Assembly: GCA_023701125.1 (NCBI GenBank)
Contig: JAMPXO010000001.1
Coordinates: forward strand, 1 to 64,000
Reading direction: 5' to 3'
Length of the DNA stretch: 64,000 bases
From: Vicinamibacteria bacterium
Lineage (GTDB): Bacteria > Acidobacteriota > Vicinamibacteria > Fen-336
Positions 1-8,011 of this stretch are shown piece after piece (the first letter of the stretch is position 1; every line of letters starts with the position of its first letter). Below the pieces are notes generated by a model. That model saw only the letters and a program-made list of their open reading frames with translations. It did no database searches and was not told the DNA's origin. The position numbers and the translations under genes are program-made.

Positions 1-410
1 GCCGGGGCGGCGGCAGGCCGGGGCGCGACCGCCGGGGCGGGGGCGGGGCGAGGCGCAGCGGCCGCGGGCGCTCCGGCCGGGCGCGCGGACGCGGCTTTGC
101 CGATCACCTGGGCGACCCGCGCGCGGTCGGCCGCGGAGCCCTGGATCTGCTCCAGCTTCTTCAGCACGACGATCGAGCGCGCCGCGTAGCCGCGCTCCGC
201 GAGGTCGCTGGCCATGTTCTTGAGGATGATCCCGGCCTCGCCCGTGCGGCCCGCGAGCACCAGGGCGTCGACCAGCTTCAGGCGCAGGGCGTCGTCCGTG
301 CGGCGGGACTGGAGTTGCTGCTTGTAGAGCTCGACGGCGCGCGCGTAGTCCTTCTGCGCGAGCGCGTCCTCGGGCGTGGCGGCCTTGGCCCCGAACAGTC
401 CGAACACCAT
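1..410 (-). CDS. TPR-containing protein, N-terminal part (runs off the window)
   Basis: The protein begins MVFGLFGAKAATPEDALAQK and reads open to the left edge, so only about 136 residues are visible. Residues 12-100 form two or three helical pairs of tetratricopeptide type (alanine and leucine at TPR spacing, DYARAVELYKQQL). After that comes an Ala/Pro-rich linker, so a second domain probably lies outside the window. There is no signal peptide, hence it is probably cytoplasmic and a protein-protein interaction scaffold. The ATG lies behind a purine-rich GGGGGAA stretch, and a TAAGGT hexamer sits 22-27 bases upstream. It is divergent from idi. The missing C-terminal domain decides the function. 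Confidence 0.7.
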   Translation of the reverse strand, partial: MVFGLFGAKAATPEDALAQKDYARAVELYKQQLQSRRTDDALRLKLVDALVLAGRTGEAGIILKNMASDLAERGYAARSIVVLKKLEQIQGSAADRARVAQVIGKAASARPAGAPAAAAPRPAPAPAVAPRPAAAP

Positions 411-432
411 TGTTTCCCCCGCGTGAGGCCGC

Positions 433-438
433 ACCTTA
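433..438 (-). promoter_or_regulatory. Putative -10 hexamer for the TPR gene
   Basis: TAAGGT on the minus strand predicts transcription from about base 426, giving a 16-base leader that contains the GGGGGAA ribosome-binding stretch before the ATG at 410. No convincing -35 is visible. Confidence 0.3.
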
Positions 439-472
439 CCCCTCGCCGGCAACGCCGTCGAGCCGACGCCCT

Positions 473-478
473 TATCAT
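473..478 (+). promoter_or_regulatory. Putative -10 hexamer of idi (leaderless)
   Basis: TATCAT ends six bases before the idi ATG, so the predicted +1 (base 485) is the A of the start codon itself. There is no Shine-Dalgarno sequence, which agrees with a leaderless message. Confidence 0.45.
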
Positions 479-484
479 CGAGGC

Positions 485-1009
485 ATGACGGTGACGGAGC
501 GCGTGGTGCTCGTCGACGAGAACGACGTGGCGGTCGGGACCGAGGAGAAGCTCGCCGCCCACGAGCGGGCGTTGCTGCACCGCGCGCTGTCGGTCTTCGT
601 GTTCGATCGCGCGGGCCGGCTGCTGATGCAGCGGCGGGCGCTCTCCAAGTACCACTCGGGCGGGCTGTGGACCAACACCTGCTGCTCGCACCCGCGCCCG
701 GGTGAAGCCGTGCTGGACGCCGCCCATCGCCGGCTGGTCGAGGAGATGGGCTTCGACTGCGCGCTCGAGCCGGCGTTCACCTTCCTCTACCACGCGCCGT
801 TCGCCGACGGCCTCACCGAGCACGAGCTCGACCACGTGCTGCTCGGCCGCTTCGACGGCGCGCCGGTCGCCAACCCGGACGAGGTCGCGGAGTGGGCCTG
901 GGTGCCACCCGCCGAGCTCGAGGCCGAGCTCGCCCGCAACCCCTCGCGCTACACCGCGTGGTTCCCGCTGGCCCTGACCGAGCTGCGGCGGCGGGGGCTG
1001 CTGGGCTGA
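485..1009 (+). CDS. idi: Isopentenyl-diphosphate delta-isomerase, type I
   Basis: This 174-residue enzyme interconverts isopentenyl and dimethylallyl diphosphate (EC 5.3.3.2), feeding isoprenoid and polyprenyl-lipid synthesis in the cytoplasm. It is a Nudix-fold protein of the length usual for type I enzymes. The hallmark TNTCCSHP is at residues 63-70, with the expected catalytic cysteine at 67. Metal-ligand positions His26, His32, His69 and the EHE at 112-114 match those of the E. coli enzyme. The Nudix-like EEMGF is at 86-90. The ATG at 485 is preferred to upstream codons because the family starts about here and because a -10 hexamer ends six bases upstream. It is divergent from the TPR gene. 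Confidence 0.93.
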   Translation: MTVTERVVLVDENDVAVGTEEKLAAHERALLHRALSVFVFDRAGRLLMQRRALSKYHSGGLWTNTCCSHPRPGEAVLDAAHRRLVEEMGFDCALEPAFTFLYHAPFADGLTEHELDHVLLGRFDGAPVANPDEVAEWAWVPPAELEAELARNPSRYTAWFPLALTELRRRGLLG

Positions 1010-1019
1010 GCGCGGGCGC

Positions 1020-2006
1020 TCAGGCGTCCAGCAGTCGCCCCACGCCTTTTTCGCGCGCCGCGTCCGCGACGAATGCGGCGACGGCCGCGTCCTGCACGCC
1101 GACACCCGTCAGGTCGGCGACCGTGATCTCGGCGTCGGACGTGCGACCCGGCCTGGTCCCCGCGGCCAGCTCGCCCAGCTCGGCCCACACCCGCTCGGGC
1201 GCGAGGACGCCCGCGGCTACCGCGTGGTGCAACTCGCCGAAGCGCAGGCACTGGTCGCGGCGGTCGACGACGACCTTGTCGGCGCGAGCCAGCACCGCGG
1301 CGTCCAGCTCGCGCTTGTCGGGGCCGTCGGCGCCGACCGCGGTGACGTGGGTCCCGGGCCTGAGCCAGTCGCCGCGCACCAGCGGCTCGCGCGACGGCGT
1401 CACGGTCACGACGAGGTCGCTGTCGACGACCGCTTCGCGCACCGTGGACACGGCCACGGCGGACACGCCGAAGCGCTCCCCCATCTCGCGGGCACAGGCT
1501 TCCGCGCGCTCGCGCGAGCGGCCCCAGACCCGGACCTGTCGCGGGCGCCGGACCTCGAGCAGCGCCTCGAGCTGATAACGAGCCTGGCCGCCGCAGCCCA
1601 CGAAGCCGACGGTATCGACCTGGGCCCGCGCCAGGTGGCGTGCGGCGAGCGCCCCCGCAGCGCCGGTGCGCAACTCGGTCAGGTAGCCGTTGTCGAGCAG
1701 GAGCGCGCAGGGCGCGCCAGTCTGCGCGTCGAACACCAGCACCAGGCCGCTGCCGACCGGCAGGCCGAGGCGTGGGTTGTCGTAGAAGCCGGCGGCGACC
1801 TTGATCGAGTAGTAGGGCGAGCCGTGCAGGTGGGCGCCCTTGACGTGGACCTCGCCGCGGCTCTGCGGCAGGTCGAGCTGGATCACGCCCGGCAGCGTCG
1901 CCCGGCCGCCCGCCAGCGCCGCGAACGCGTCGGCGACCGCGGCCAGCGCCTGCGTCGGCCCGATCAGGGCGCGGATCGAGGCCTCGTCGAGCACGCGGAC
2001 CGCCAT
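1020..2006 (-). CDS. Ornithine cyclodeaminase / mu-crystallin family dehydrogenase
   Basis: A 328-residue NAD(P)-dependent enzyme of the ornithine cyclodeaminase/mu-crystallin family, whose members act on alpha-amino or alpha-imino acids (ornithine to proline, alanine dehydrogenase, ketimine reductase). The substrate-side motif VKGAHLHGSPYYSIKVAAG is near residue 55. The Rossmann start is changed to VGFVGCGGQARYQLEAL (about residues 132-148). The conserved GADGPDKREL and DLTGVGVQDAAVA of the family follow. The particular substrate cannot be read from sequence. The ATG is preceded by GGAGGTG at good spacing, and TAGCAT at 2040-2045 fits a -10. It converges with idi, with 10 bases between the stops. 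Confidence 0.85.
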   Translation of the reverse strand: MAVRVLDEASIRALIGPTQALAAVADAFAALAGGRATLPGVIQLDLPQSRGEVHVKGAHLHGSPYYSIKVAAGFYDNPRLGLPVGSGLVLVFDAQTGAPCALLLDNGYLTELRTGAAGALAARHLARAQVDTVGFVGCGGQARYQLEALLEVRRPRQVRVWGRSRERAEACAREMGERFGVSAVAVSTVREAVVDSDLVVTVTPSREPLVRGDWLRPGTHVTAVGADGPDKRELDAAVLARADKVVVDRRDQCLRFGELHHAVAAGVLAPERVWAELGELAAGTRPGRTSDAEITVADLTGVGVQDAAVAAFVADAAREKGVGRLLDA

Positions 2007-2039
2007 CCCGGCACCTCCGATTCCCTGGCTGCGAAGGCG

Positions 2040-2057
2040 ATGCTACCCGGGTACGAT
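2040..2057. promoter_or_regulatory. Divergent -10 hexamers (2006 gene and DUF2277 gene)
   Basis: On the minus strand TAGCAT (2045-2040) predicts a start near 2033 and a 27-base leader with a ribosome-binding site. On the plus strand TACGAT (2052-2057) predicts a start at 2064, one base before the DUF2277 ATG. The two cores lie back to back six bases apart, so the two polymerases should compete. Confidence 0.4.
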
Positions 2058-2064
2058 CCCACCC

Positions 2065-2331
2065 ATGTGCCGCAACATCCGAACGCTGTTCAATTTCGAG
2101 CCGCCGGCCACGGAGCAGGAGGCGCGCGACGCCGCGCTCCAGTTCGTGCGCAAGATCGCCGGCACGACCAAGCCCTCGCGCGCCAACGAGGCCGCCTTCG
2201 ATCGCGCGGTCGCCGAGGTGACGACCTCGGTGCTCGGGCTGCTGGCGACGCTGCAGACGACGGCGCCGCCGCGCAACCGCGAAGAAGTGGCCGCGCAGGC
2301 GAAGGAGCGCAGCCGCCACCGTTTCGCCTGA
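2065..2331 (+). CDS. DUF2277 family protein
   Basis: An 88-residue protein beginning MCRNIRTLFNFEPPATEQE, the invariant opening of the DUF2277 family, followed by a helical region with the RKIAGTTKPSRAN segment. The family is small, cytoplasmic and of unknown function. It has the usual length of about 85-95 residues. The MCRNI start is diagnostic, so the ATG at 2065 is secure. No Shine-Dalgarno is present and the -10 predicts a leaderless message. Confidence 0.85.
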   Translation: MCRNIRTLFNFEPPATEQEARDAALQFVRKIAGTTKPSRANEAAFDRAVAEVTTSVLGLLATLQTTAPPRNREEVAAQAKERSRHRFA

Positions 2332-2383
2332 GCGGAGTCGGGAGAGGCCCCCGAGAACACGGGCCGCACTGGCACGCTGGGAG

Positions 2384-2389
2384 TAACAT
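2384..2389 (+). promoter_or_regulatory. Putative -10 hexamer of the 2401 gene
   Basis: TAACAT predicts transcription from about 2396, five bases before the GTG at 2401, which supports that start over later GTG or ATG codons. Confidence 0.35.
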
Positions 2390-2400
2390 TCACGGCCTCG

Positions 2401-3243
2401 GTGTTCCCCACAGCGTCGCCCCCAACGCCGGTCATCGCCGCAGCGGAGCCTGTGCCCGTCCCCGGTCGACGCCGCACCTGGCGGGCGACCGCGCTGGCCA
2501 TGTTCACGGCCACCTGCGCCGTGTTCGGCGCCGACTGGAGCGCGACCGGGACCCAGTTCCCGTTCGGCCCCTTCGAGGTGCGCCCGCACGCTTTCGGCCT
2601 GACTGTGGCGGCGCGCGGGTCGCTCGTCGGCGTCCGCGTGCAGCCCTGCTACGAGACGTTGGGCCTGGCCAGCGCCCCGCAGGAGACGGTCTCCGTGTGC
2701 GAACCGGGGGACTGGCCGAGCCGCGCGACGCCGTCGCGGTTGAGCGCGATCTGGACCACGCTCGACGGCGCCGCCGGACGCCCCCGGGCGGCCTGGAAGG
2801 CGGCGACAGGCCGGCCGTTCGAGCTCGTCGCGCGACCGGACGGGAACGCGATCCGTTTCGACAAGGTCGTGGGCGGCCTGGCCGCCGACGTCGTCCACTA
2901 CGCTCACGCGTTCGCCCTGAACGAGGCCCACGTCGTCCACGACGGCGACGGCGTCGCCTACACGCACCTCGACGACGCGACCCTGCTCGACCGCCTCGGC
3001 CTGCATCCCGACACCGACCCGGACCCGTGGCGCGGCTTGCCGGAGGAAACGCCCTACCTGGCCCTCCACGACACCCTGTCGGGGACGACGCTCTACCTGC
3101 TCCGGCAACCCGGGTCGCGGCTGCGCGTCGACCGGCGCCGGAACATGGTGTTGCGCCAGCAGCGGCTGGAGCCGGCGCTCGGCCGACCGCTCGAGATCGC
3201 GATCCGGCTCCACGCCGTGCTGCCGCCCGGGCTCGCGCCTTGA
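2401..3243 (+). CDS. Unknown protein with one N-terminal membrane helix
   Basis: A 280-residue protein with a short Pro-rich N-terminus, a basic patch (GRRRTWRAT) and one hydrophobic helix at about residues 28-45 (ALAMFTATCAVFGADW). A polar domain follows that is rich in aromatic and acidic residues, with repeated W(x)D-type turns and no motif I recognise. It would be anchored or exported with the bulk outside. The GTG start has no clear ribosome-binding site but follows a -10 hexamer by 11 bases. An ATG at 2500 would give a shorter, more signal-peptide-like N-terminus. The last base triplet overlaps the TTG start of the next gene (TTGA), so the two are probably translated together. Confidence 0.65.
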   Translation: MFPTASPPTPVIAAAEPVPVPGRRRTWRATALAMFTATCAVFGADWSATGTQFPFGPFEVRPHAFGLTVAARGSLVGVRVQPCYETLGLASAPQETVSVCEPGDWPSRATPSRLSAIWTTLDGAAGRPRAAWKAATGRPFELVARPDGNAIRFDKVVGGLAADVVHYAHAFALNEAHVVHDGDGVAYTHLDDATLLDRLGLHPDTDPDPWRGLPEETPYLALHDTLSGTTLYLLRQPGSRLRVDRRRNMVLRQQRLEPALGRPLEIAIRLHAVLPPGLAP

Positions 3244-5105
3244 TCGCGGCGCTGGCGGCCGCGGCGCTCTTCTACGGGCTCCCGCTCGGCGCCGGCGCCA
3301 CCCTGCTCAGGCTCGCGGGGGCGCACCGGCGGCTGCCGGACGCCTGGCTCGCCGGCACCCTGGCGCTGACGGCACTGCTGGCAGCGGTCAACCTCTCCGC
3401 CCCTCCGCTCGGGCTCGACGCCGGCACCCGCCACCTGCTGCTGCAGTGCGGCGCGCTCGCGCTGGCCCTGCCCGCCGTGGTCGAGGCCGTGCGCCGTCGC
3501 GCGGAGATCGCGGCCCGGGTCGACCTCCCGCTCGCCGCCGCGGCGCTCGGCCTGGCCGGCGTCGGCACGCTGATCTGGCGCGGCGACAGCCCATACCCCG
3601 CGCTCCTCAATTGGGACATGCTGGAGCACCTGGCGTTGTCCGAGCGGATGATGCGCGGCGACTTCCACCTTTCGCTGCGGGCCTACTCCGACACCTTCAC
3701 GCTCGACACCTACCTGCCCTTCTATCACGTGCTGCTCAGCCTGCCGCGGCTGCTGCTCGCGCCGCCCCCCGCGGGCTACGCGTGGAGTCTCGACACCGTC
3801 CATCACCTCGTCGGCATCGCCACCGCCGGCTGGGCGGCCCGCCACTTGTTCGGCTCGCGCGGCGCTTCAGCGTGGGCGATGGTGATCGCCGCGTTCACGT
3901 TCGAGTCGCACGTCGCCTACACGGCGCTGTTCCACATGCCACAGACACTGACCGCCGTGTTCTTCACCGCCGCCCTCGGCAGCCTCGCCGCAGCCGGCCC
4001 GGCGGGCCTGCCGACTCTCGTGCTGCTGCGCTGGGCGGCGTTCATCGCGCTCTCGCACTACTTCGTGGGAGCGCTGGCCGCCCCGCTGCTGCTGGCGCTG
4101 GGCCTGGCGGCGCGCGCCGAGCCGGCCGTGGCGCGGCGAGCCGCCCTGCTCGTGGCCGCCCTGGCCGCGGCCGGGCTCGCCGCGGCGCTGCTGGTGCGCC
4201 ACGTCGCCGGCATTTCGCTCGACCCGTTTCGCTCCGCCGAGAGCGCCCACTTCACGCTGCCGCTGCAGGCGAGCTGGCACCTGATCTGCCGCTCGTACGG
4301 CTATGCCCCGCTGCTGCTGTTGCCGCTCGGGGCGGCCACGTTGCGGCGCGGTTCCGCGCTCTCGCTGGCGGTGCTCGGGGCGACGGCGGCCAGCCTCGCC
4401 GCCGTGCTGTCGCCGTTTCCCTACGTGCTCAAGTTCGCCACGCTGTTCCACTTCCTGGGCGCCCTGGTGATGGCCGCCGGGCTGCGGCGGCTGGTCGCGG
4501 GGGCCGGTTGGCCCGGCGCCGCCGCCTGGCTGGCGGCGTGGATCACGATCTTCACGATCAACCAGGCCGCCGCCTTCAAGCGCGAACTCCACGACGGCAT
4601 CCACTCGCTGGTCAGCGCGGACGAGCGCGAGGCCGCGGAGGTCCTGCGCGTCCAGGTCGCGGACCCCAGCCGCACGCTGCTGGTCGGGGACCCCGCGACC
4701 CAGCACATCCTCGAGGGCCTGTCGGGAGTCGAGACCCAGGGCGGGACGTTCGCCAGCGCCCGGACGCGCCGCCTGGTGGACGAGATGTGGCCCGTCGCCG
4801 AGCCCGCCGACGCGGCCCGCAGCGCACTGGCGATCCGCGACAAGCTCGCCACCACCGCGACGGAACGGGTCGTCGTCGCACTCGGCGGCCGGTTCTTCGC
4901 CTGGCAGGCGGCGCCACCCGAGCTCAAGCGGGCGACCCACTTCAACGTCTGGCGCCCGCGCGATCTGAACGCCGCCGGCCGGCTCGAGGTCGAGCGCTGG
5001 TGCGCCTCGGGGCGCTTCCGGCGACTGTTCCAGAACGAGGGCGTCGCGCTGCTGGAGATCGTCGTGCAGCCGACCGAACGGGCAGGTGCTACGATTTCCC
5101 ACTGA
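3240..5105 (+). CDS. Polytopic membrane protein, GT-C glycosyltransferase-like
   Basis: A 621-residue protein with about eleven to thirteen hydrophobic helices over residues 1-450 and a soluble C-terminal region of about 150 residues (VQVADPSRTLLVGDPATQHILEG, then CASGRFRRLFQNEGVALLEI). The first large loop holds acidic residues next to aromatics (NWDMLEHLALSERMMRGDF), as in GT-C enzymes, which use a lipid-linked sugar and an acidic residue in the first external loop. The C-terminal pattern ending in FxNEGVALLEI is seen in such membrane proteins. The start is a TTG that overlaps the previous stop (TTGA), and an in-frame extension far upstream is not coding. Donor and acceptor are unknown. Confidence 0.7.
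   Translation: MIAALAAAALFYGLPLGAGATLLRLAGAHRRLPDAWLAGTLALTALLAAVNLSAPPLGLDAGTRHLLLQCGALALALPAVVEAVRRRAEIAARVDLPLAAAALGLAGVGTLIWRGDSPYPALLNWDMLEHLALSERMMRGDFHLSLRAYSDTFTLDTYLPFYHVLLSLPRLLLAPPPAGYAWSLDTVHHLVGIATAGWAARHLFGSRGASAWAMVIAAFTFESHVAYTALFHMPQTLTAVFFTAALGSLAAAGPAGLPTLVLLRWAAFIALSHYFVGALAAPLLLALGLAARAEPAVARRAALLVAALAAAGLAAALLVRHVAGISLDPFRSAESAHFTLPLQASWHLICRSYGYAPLLLLPLGAATLRRGSALSLAVLGATAASLAAVLSPFPYVLKFATLFHFLGALVMAAGLRRLVAGAGWPGAAAWLAAWITIFTINQAAAFKRELHDGIHSLVSADEREAAEVLRVQVADPSRTLLVGDPATQHILEGLSGVETQGGTFASARTRRLVDEMWPVAEPADAARSALAIRDKLATTATERVVVALGGRFFAWQAAPPELKRATHFNVWRPRDLNAAGRLEVERWCASGRFRRLFQNEGVALLEIVVQPTERAGATISH
5090..5095 (+). promoter_or_regulatory. Putative -10 hexamer of the 5124 gene
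   Basis: TACGAT lies inside the end of the previous gene. It predicts transcription from about 5102 and a 22-base leader carrying the CGAGGAG ribosome-binding site. Confidence 0.35.
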
Positions 5106-5123
5106 ACCTCCGAGGAGTCAGCA

Positions 5124-6485
5124 ATGAATCACTTGGGCCGCTGTGGCGCGTTCCTGTTCTGCGCTGTGCTCGTCGCGTCCGGGGTCGCCGCCCAGGCTCC
5201 CGAGGGCCCGGCCGAACGACTGAAGAAGGGCCAGGAGGCCCTCCAGCAGAACCGCTTCGACACCGCCCTCGAGCACTTCGAGCGGGTCCTGCAAGTGGAG
5301 CCGGACAACGCTGCGGCACTTTGCGGCAAGGGCCAGGCGCTGGCTCGCACCGGCCGCGGTCCCGAGGCGCGCGGTTACTACCAGCAGGCGCTGGCGGCGC
5401 AGCCCGACTTCCGCGCCGCCCGTGTCGGCCTGGCCTGGCTCGACCTGTGGAACGACACACCGCGCGCGCTCGAGGCGCTGCGCGACCTCCACGCGAGCGA
5501 GCCGGATGACGTGCAACTCGGCTACCTGGAGAAGGCCGCCCGCCGCCAGCTCGGGCCCCGGGCCTCGCTGGGCTTCGGCGCTGCCCAGGACAACCAGGAC
5601 CTCGGGCGGCAGGGGCTGCAGCTCGAGGCGGCCGGTGCGCTTCGCAACGGCAACCTGCTCGGCTTCAAGGCCACCCACGCGTCCGCCGAGTACGAGGGGG
5701 GTGTCGACGACGTGGCCGTGAACTCGTTCGAGGCCAGCTCCGTGATGGCCGCCGGGGCCGGCCGTCGGATCGACCTGCGCGCCGGCTTCGACCAGATCGA
5801 GAACGTGAACGGCGACACGCACTCGAAGCCGACCGGCGCCGCCAGGTTCCTGTTCGGCCTCGGCCGCAGGTTCGGCGGCTCGATCGGAGTGGATCACGAG
5901 AACCTGAACTACGGTCCGGTCCAGATCGAGGACGAGATCGAGGCCACCCGCTTCGCCGCCCGGTTCGAAGCCGAGTTCGGCCCCCAGTTGCTGTTCGACG
6001 TCGCCGGCGGCCACTGGGCCGTGACCAGCGAGAGCGGCGACGTCACCCGCAACGAGTTCGCCGCCGGCCTCGCCCGCCGCTTCCAGCTCACCCGCGGCAT
6101 GCCGCTGGTGGTGGGTTACAACTTCTCCTGGATGGACAACGACAAGGACCTGCGAAACGGGTTCTGGGCGCCCGCCAACTACACGCGGCACGCCGCCGCG
6201 GTCCGCACCGGCGCCTGGCTGCCCTCCGGGATCGGGTTCAACGTGTCGGCGGAGATGGGCTGGGCCACCTACGACGACCAGGGCGGGCGAGTCGTCGTGA
6301 CGACCACAAACCAGCCGGCGCTCTCGCTCTCCGCGCTGTTCAGCGTGCCGCTCGGCAAGGAGTCGGGGCTGCGGCTCGACCTGCTGGCCCAGCGCTCCGA
6401 CTCCGGCATCGGCTCGGTCTCGGGCTACGTCTCCAACAGCTTCGGCTTCAGGCTCGGCTGGCGGGGAACCCGTAGCGTCTACTGA
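5124..6485 (+). CDS. Exported TPR protein with C-terminal outer-membrane beta-barrel-like domain
   Basis: A 453-residue protein. A signal peptide spans residues 1-24 (cleavage after SGVAA, then QAPEG). Three TPR units follow over about 27-140 (AERLKKGQEALQQNRFDTAL and FERVLQVEPDNAAALCGKGQ are canonical). From about 150 to the end alternating hydrophobic/polar strands with aromatic caps are seen, and the C-terminal strand is GWRGTRSVY. This architecture resembles exporters such as PgaA or BcsC in miniature, with periplasmic TPRs guiding a polysaccharide to a pore, and fits the surrounding glycosyltransferases. The exact family is not certain. CGAGGAG precedes the ATG by seven bases. Its 3' end overlaps the opposing gene by 38 bases. 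Confidence 0.75.
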   Translation: MNHLGRCGAFLFCAVLVASGVAAQAPEGPAERLKKGQEALQQNRFDTALEHFERVLQVEPDNAAALCGKGQALARTGRGPEARGYYQQALAAQPDFRAARVGLAWLDLWNDTPRALEALRDLHASEPDDVQLGYLEKAARRQLGPRASLGFGAAQDNQDLGRQGLQLEAAGALRNGNLLGFKATHASAEYEGGVDDVAVNSFEASSVMAAGAGRRIDLRAGFDQIENVNGDTHSKPTGAARFLFGLGRRFGGSIGVDHENLNYGPVQIEDEIEATRFAARFEAEFGPQLLFDVAGGHWAVTSESGDVTRNEFAAGLARRFQLTRGMPLVVGYNFSWMDNDKDLRNGFWAPANYTRHAAAVRTGAWLPSGIGFNVSAEMGWATYDDQGGRVVVTTTNQPALSLSALFSVPLGKESGLRLDLLAQRSDSGIGSVSGYVSNSFGFRLGWRGTRSVY

Positions 6486-7938
6486 ACCGGGCGACCAGCG
6501 CGACGGGCCCCAGCAGCAGCAAGGCGTCGAACGCGGCGTTCATCAGGAAGAGCTGGCGGTTCGCCGTCCACGGCCCTTCGCCGAGCATGACGGTCCCGAA
6601 CTGGAGCACCGCCACCGCCGGCAGCAGCAGCAGCACCTCGGCGGCCCGCCGCATCGCGGGCGAGCCGTCAGCGCGGCGAGCGGCGGCCAGCAACCGCCAT
6701 GTGGCGAAGCCCAGCGCGCCCGCAAGAAACGTGAGGTTGGCCGGCAGCCGCTCGTGCCAGTGGGTCCAGAACGCGAACGCCTCGCTGTGGGCGAGCGGCG
6801 GCATCCCGGCCCCGGACGCGAAGTTGCCGATGTACCCGTAGCGCAGGAAGAAGGCCCGCGTCCCGCCCGTGCGCAGCATGCTCGCCAGGCGATCCGGGTG
6901 GGTCGCGTAGTAGAGCGCGATCTTGCCGAGGTTGACCTTCGGGAAATAGGTCGCATGGAACTCCGGGTCCTCGCGGGGCGAACGCGGATCGGCCCAGTAA
7001 TCGATGCCGATGTAGCGGGCGTACTCCTGGGGCAAGCCCAGTGCGGCGAGGTCCGCGAAGGGGTCGGGCGAGCTGTAGAGCAGCCCCGTGAAGACGGTCT
7101 GGTAGAGACCCGTCCGGCGCAAGTCGCGCGGCGGCGTCACGGAGTAGACGAGCGGCGCCAGCGCCAGCAGGGCGGCCACGCCCAGCGCCAGGGCGAAGCG
7201 GGCGCGGCGAGGAGCCGGCGTCGCCAAGCGCAGAGCCAGCATGGCCAGCGGCAGCACGAGGCCGAGGTTCTGCGCCTTGGCGGTGGCGAACAGCGCCGCG
7301 GAGAGCACGAAGGCGGCGATCCAACGCCCGGGCCGCGGCGCGATCGCCGCCTGCAGCCCGATGCCCAGGCACAGCGCCAGGAAGACGAGGCTGCCAGGCT
7401 CGCCGTAGAGGGAGTTGAACCACGCTGCGTAGCCAACGTCCGTGAACACGAACACGGTCGAGGCCAGCAGCACGACGTGGGCGGGAGGCGACAGCAGCCG
7501 GCCGGCCGCCGAAAACACCAGGCCCAGGCCCGCCAGCATGGCCGCGGCGTGCACGAGCCCCGCCGACGTGATGTCGAACGTGCCGCGCTTGGCCAGCACC
7601 GCGTTGACGCCGCGGGCGACGTGGAGCAGCAGCACCTCGGAGGCGACGTAGATGTCGTCGCGCTCCTGGCCCGTGCGGTTCACGTAGCGCGGCTCCACCA
7701 GATCGAAGTGGCGATTGAAGCCGGCGCGCCGCTGTTCGAACCCCCAGCCCCGGGGATACGCGAGACCCGCGGGAGCGAGGCTGCGATGGAAGTCGCCGGT
7801 GTCGGTCATGCCGACGATCGGCGGGACGAACAACTGGTAGCCGTAGATCGCGGCGGCGATCGCCAACGCCAGGAGCGTGCGTCGCCGAGCCCGGCTGGCG
7901 GGCTCGGCGGACGCGGAGGCCGTCGGGATCGCGAGCAT
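6448..7938 (-). CDS. Polytopic membrane protein, possible GT-C glycosyltransferase
   Basis: A 496-residue integral membrane protein with about ten to twelve helices. The first begins near residue 22 (LLALAIAAAIYGYQLFVPP). The first loop contains TDTGDFHRSLAPAG and an aromatic-rich stretch, again with acidic residues where GT-C enzymes keep their catalytic Asp/Glu. A second loop carries YVNRTGQERDDIYVASE. No cytoplasmic domain of size is present. It is probably a lipid-linked sugar transferase or related envelope protein; the family is not recognised with certainty. It is divergent from the GT4 gene and shares a symmetric promoter with it. Its stop lies 38 bases inside the end of the convergent beta-barrel gene. 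Confidence 0.68.
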   Translation of the reverse strand: MLAIPTASASAEPASRARRRTLLALAIAAAIYGYQLFVPPIVGMTDTGDFHRSLAPAGLAYPRGWGFEQRRAGFNRHFDLVEPRYVNRTGQERDDIYVASEVLLLHVARGVNAVLAKRGTFDITSAGLVHAAAMLAGLGLVFSAAGRLLSPPAHVVLLASTVFVFTDVGYAAWFNSLYGEPGSLVFLALCLGIGLQAAIAPRPGRWIAAFVLSAALFATAKAQNLGLVLPLAMLALRLATPAPRRARFALALGVAALLALAPLVYSVTPPRDLRRTGLYQTVFTGLLYSSPDPFADLAALGLPQEYARYIGIDYWADPRSPREDPEFHATYFPKVNLGKIALYYATHPDRLASMLRTGGTRAFFLRYGYIGNFASGAGMPPLAHSEAFAFWTHWHERLPANLTFLAGALGFATWRLLAAARRADGSPAMRRAAEVLLLLPAVAVLQFGTVMLGEGPWTANRQLFLMNAAFDALLLLGPVALVARFSRRYGFPASRA

Positions 7939-7963
7939 GGGAGAGTGCAGGCCGGAGCGCGGC

Positions 7964-7970
7964 TATAGTA
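7964..7970. promoter_or_regulatory. Symmetric -10 element serving both directions
   Basis: The sequence TATAGTA reads as TATAGT on the plus strand (7964-7969, predicted start about 7976) and TACTAT on the minus strand (7970-7965, predicted start about 7958). It therefore can serve the GT4 gene at 8012 and the membrane gene starting at 7938. An ATG at 7970 lies at the hexamer and so cannot be in the message. Confidence 0.45.
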
Positions 7971-8011
7971 TGCAACTCGCCCTCGGCCACGCAACGAGCG
8001 CTCTCTCCGCC

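Noticed and set aside
949-3213. Long open frame on the minus strand (over 700 codons)
   Set aside because: It is a GC-driven shadow: composition is Arg/Gly/Ala/Pro-rich without domains, and it lies across idi, the ornithine-cyclodeaminase gene, DUF2277 and the 2401 gene, which have clear family motifs.
1224-3239. Upstream extension of the 3240 membrane gene
   Set aside because: The open frame continues far upstream only because stops are rare at 70% GC; the coding signal (membrane helices) begins at the TTG that overlaps the previous stop.
7734-7746. tRNA-like T-loop string GTTCGAACCC
   Set aside because: It lies inside the coding region of the 6448-7938 membrane gene and no acceptor stem or anticodon arm can be built around it. 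No tRNA was found in the window.
7970-8011. ATG 7970 as start of the GT4 gene
   Set aside because: The codon begins at the end of the TATAGT -10 hexamer, and the extra 14 residues have no counterpart in the family.
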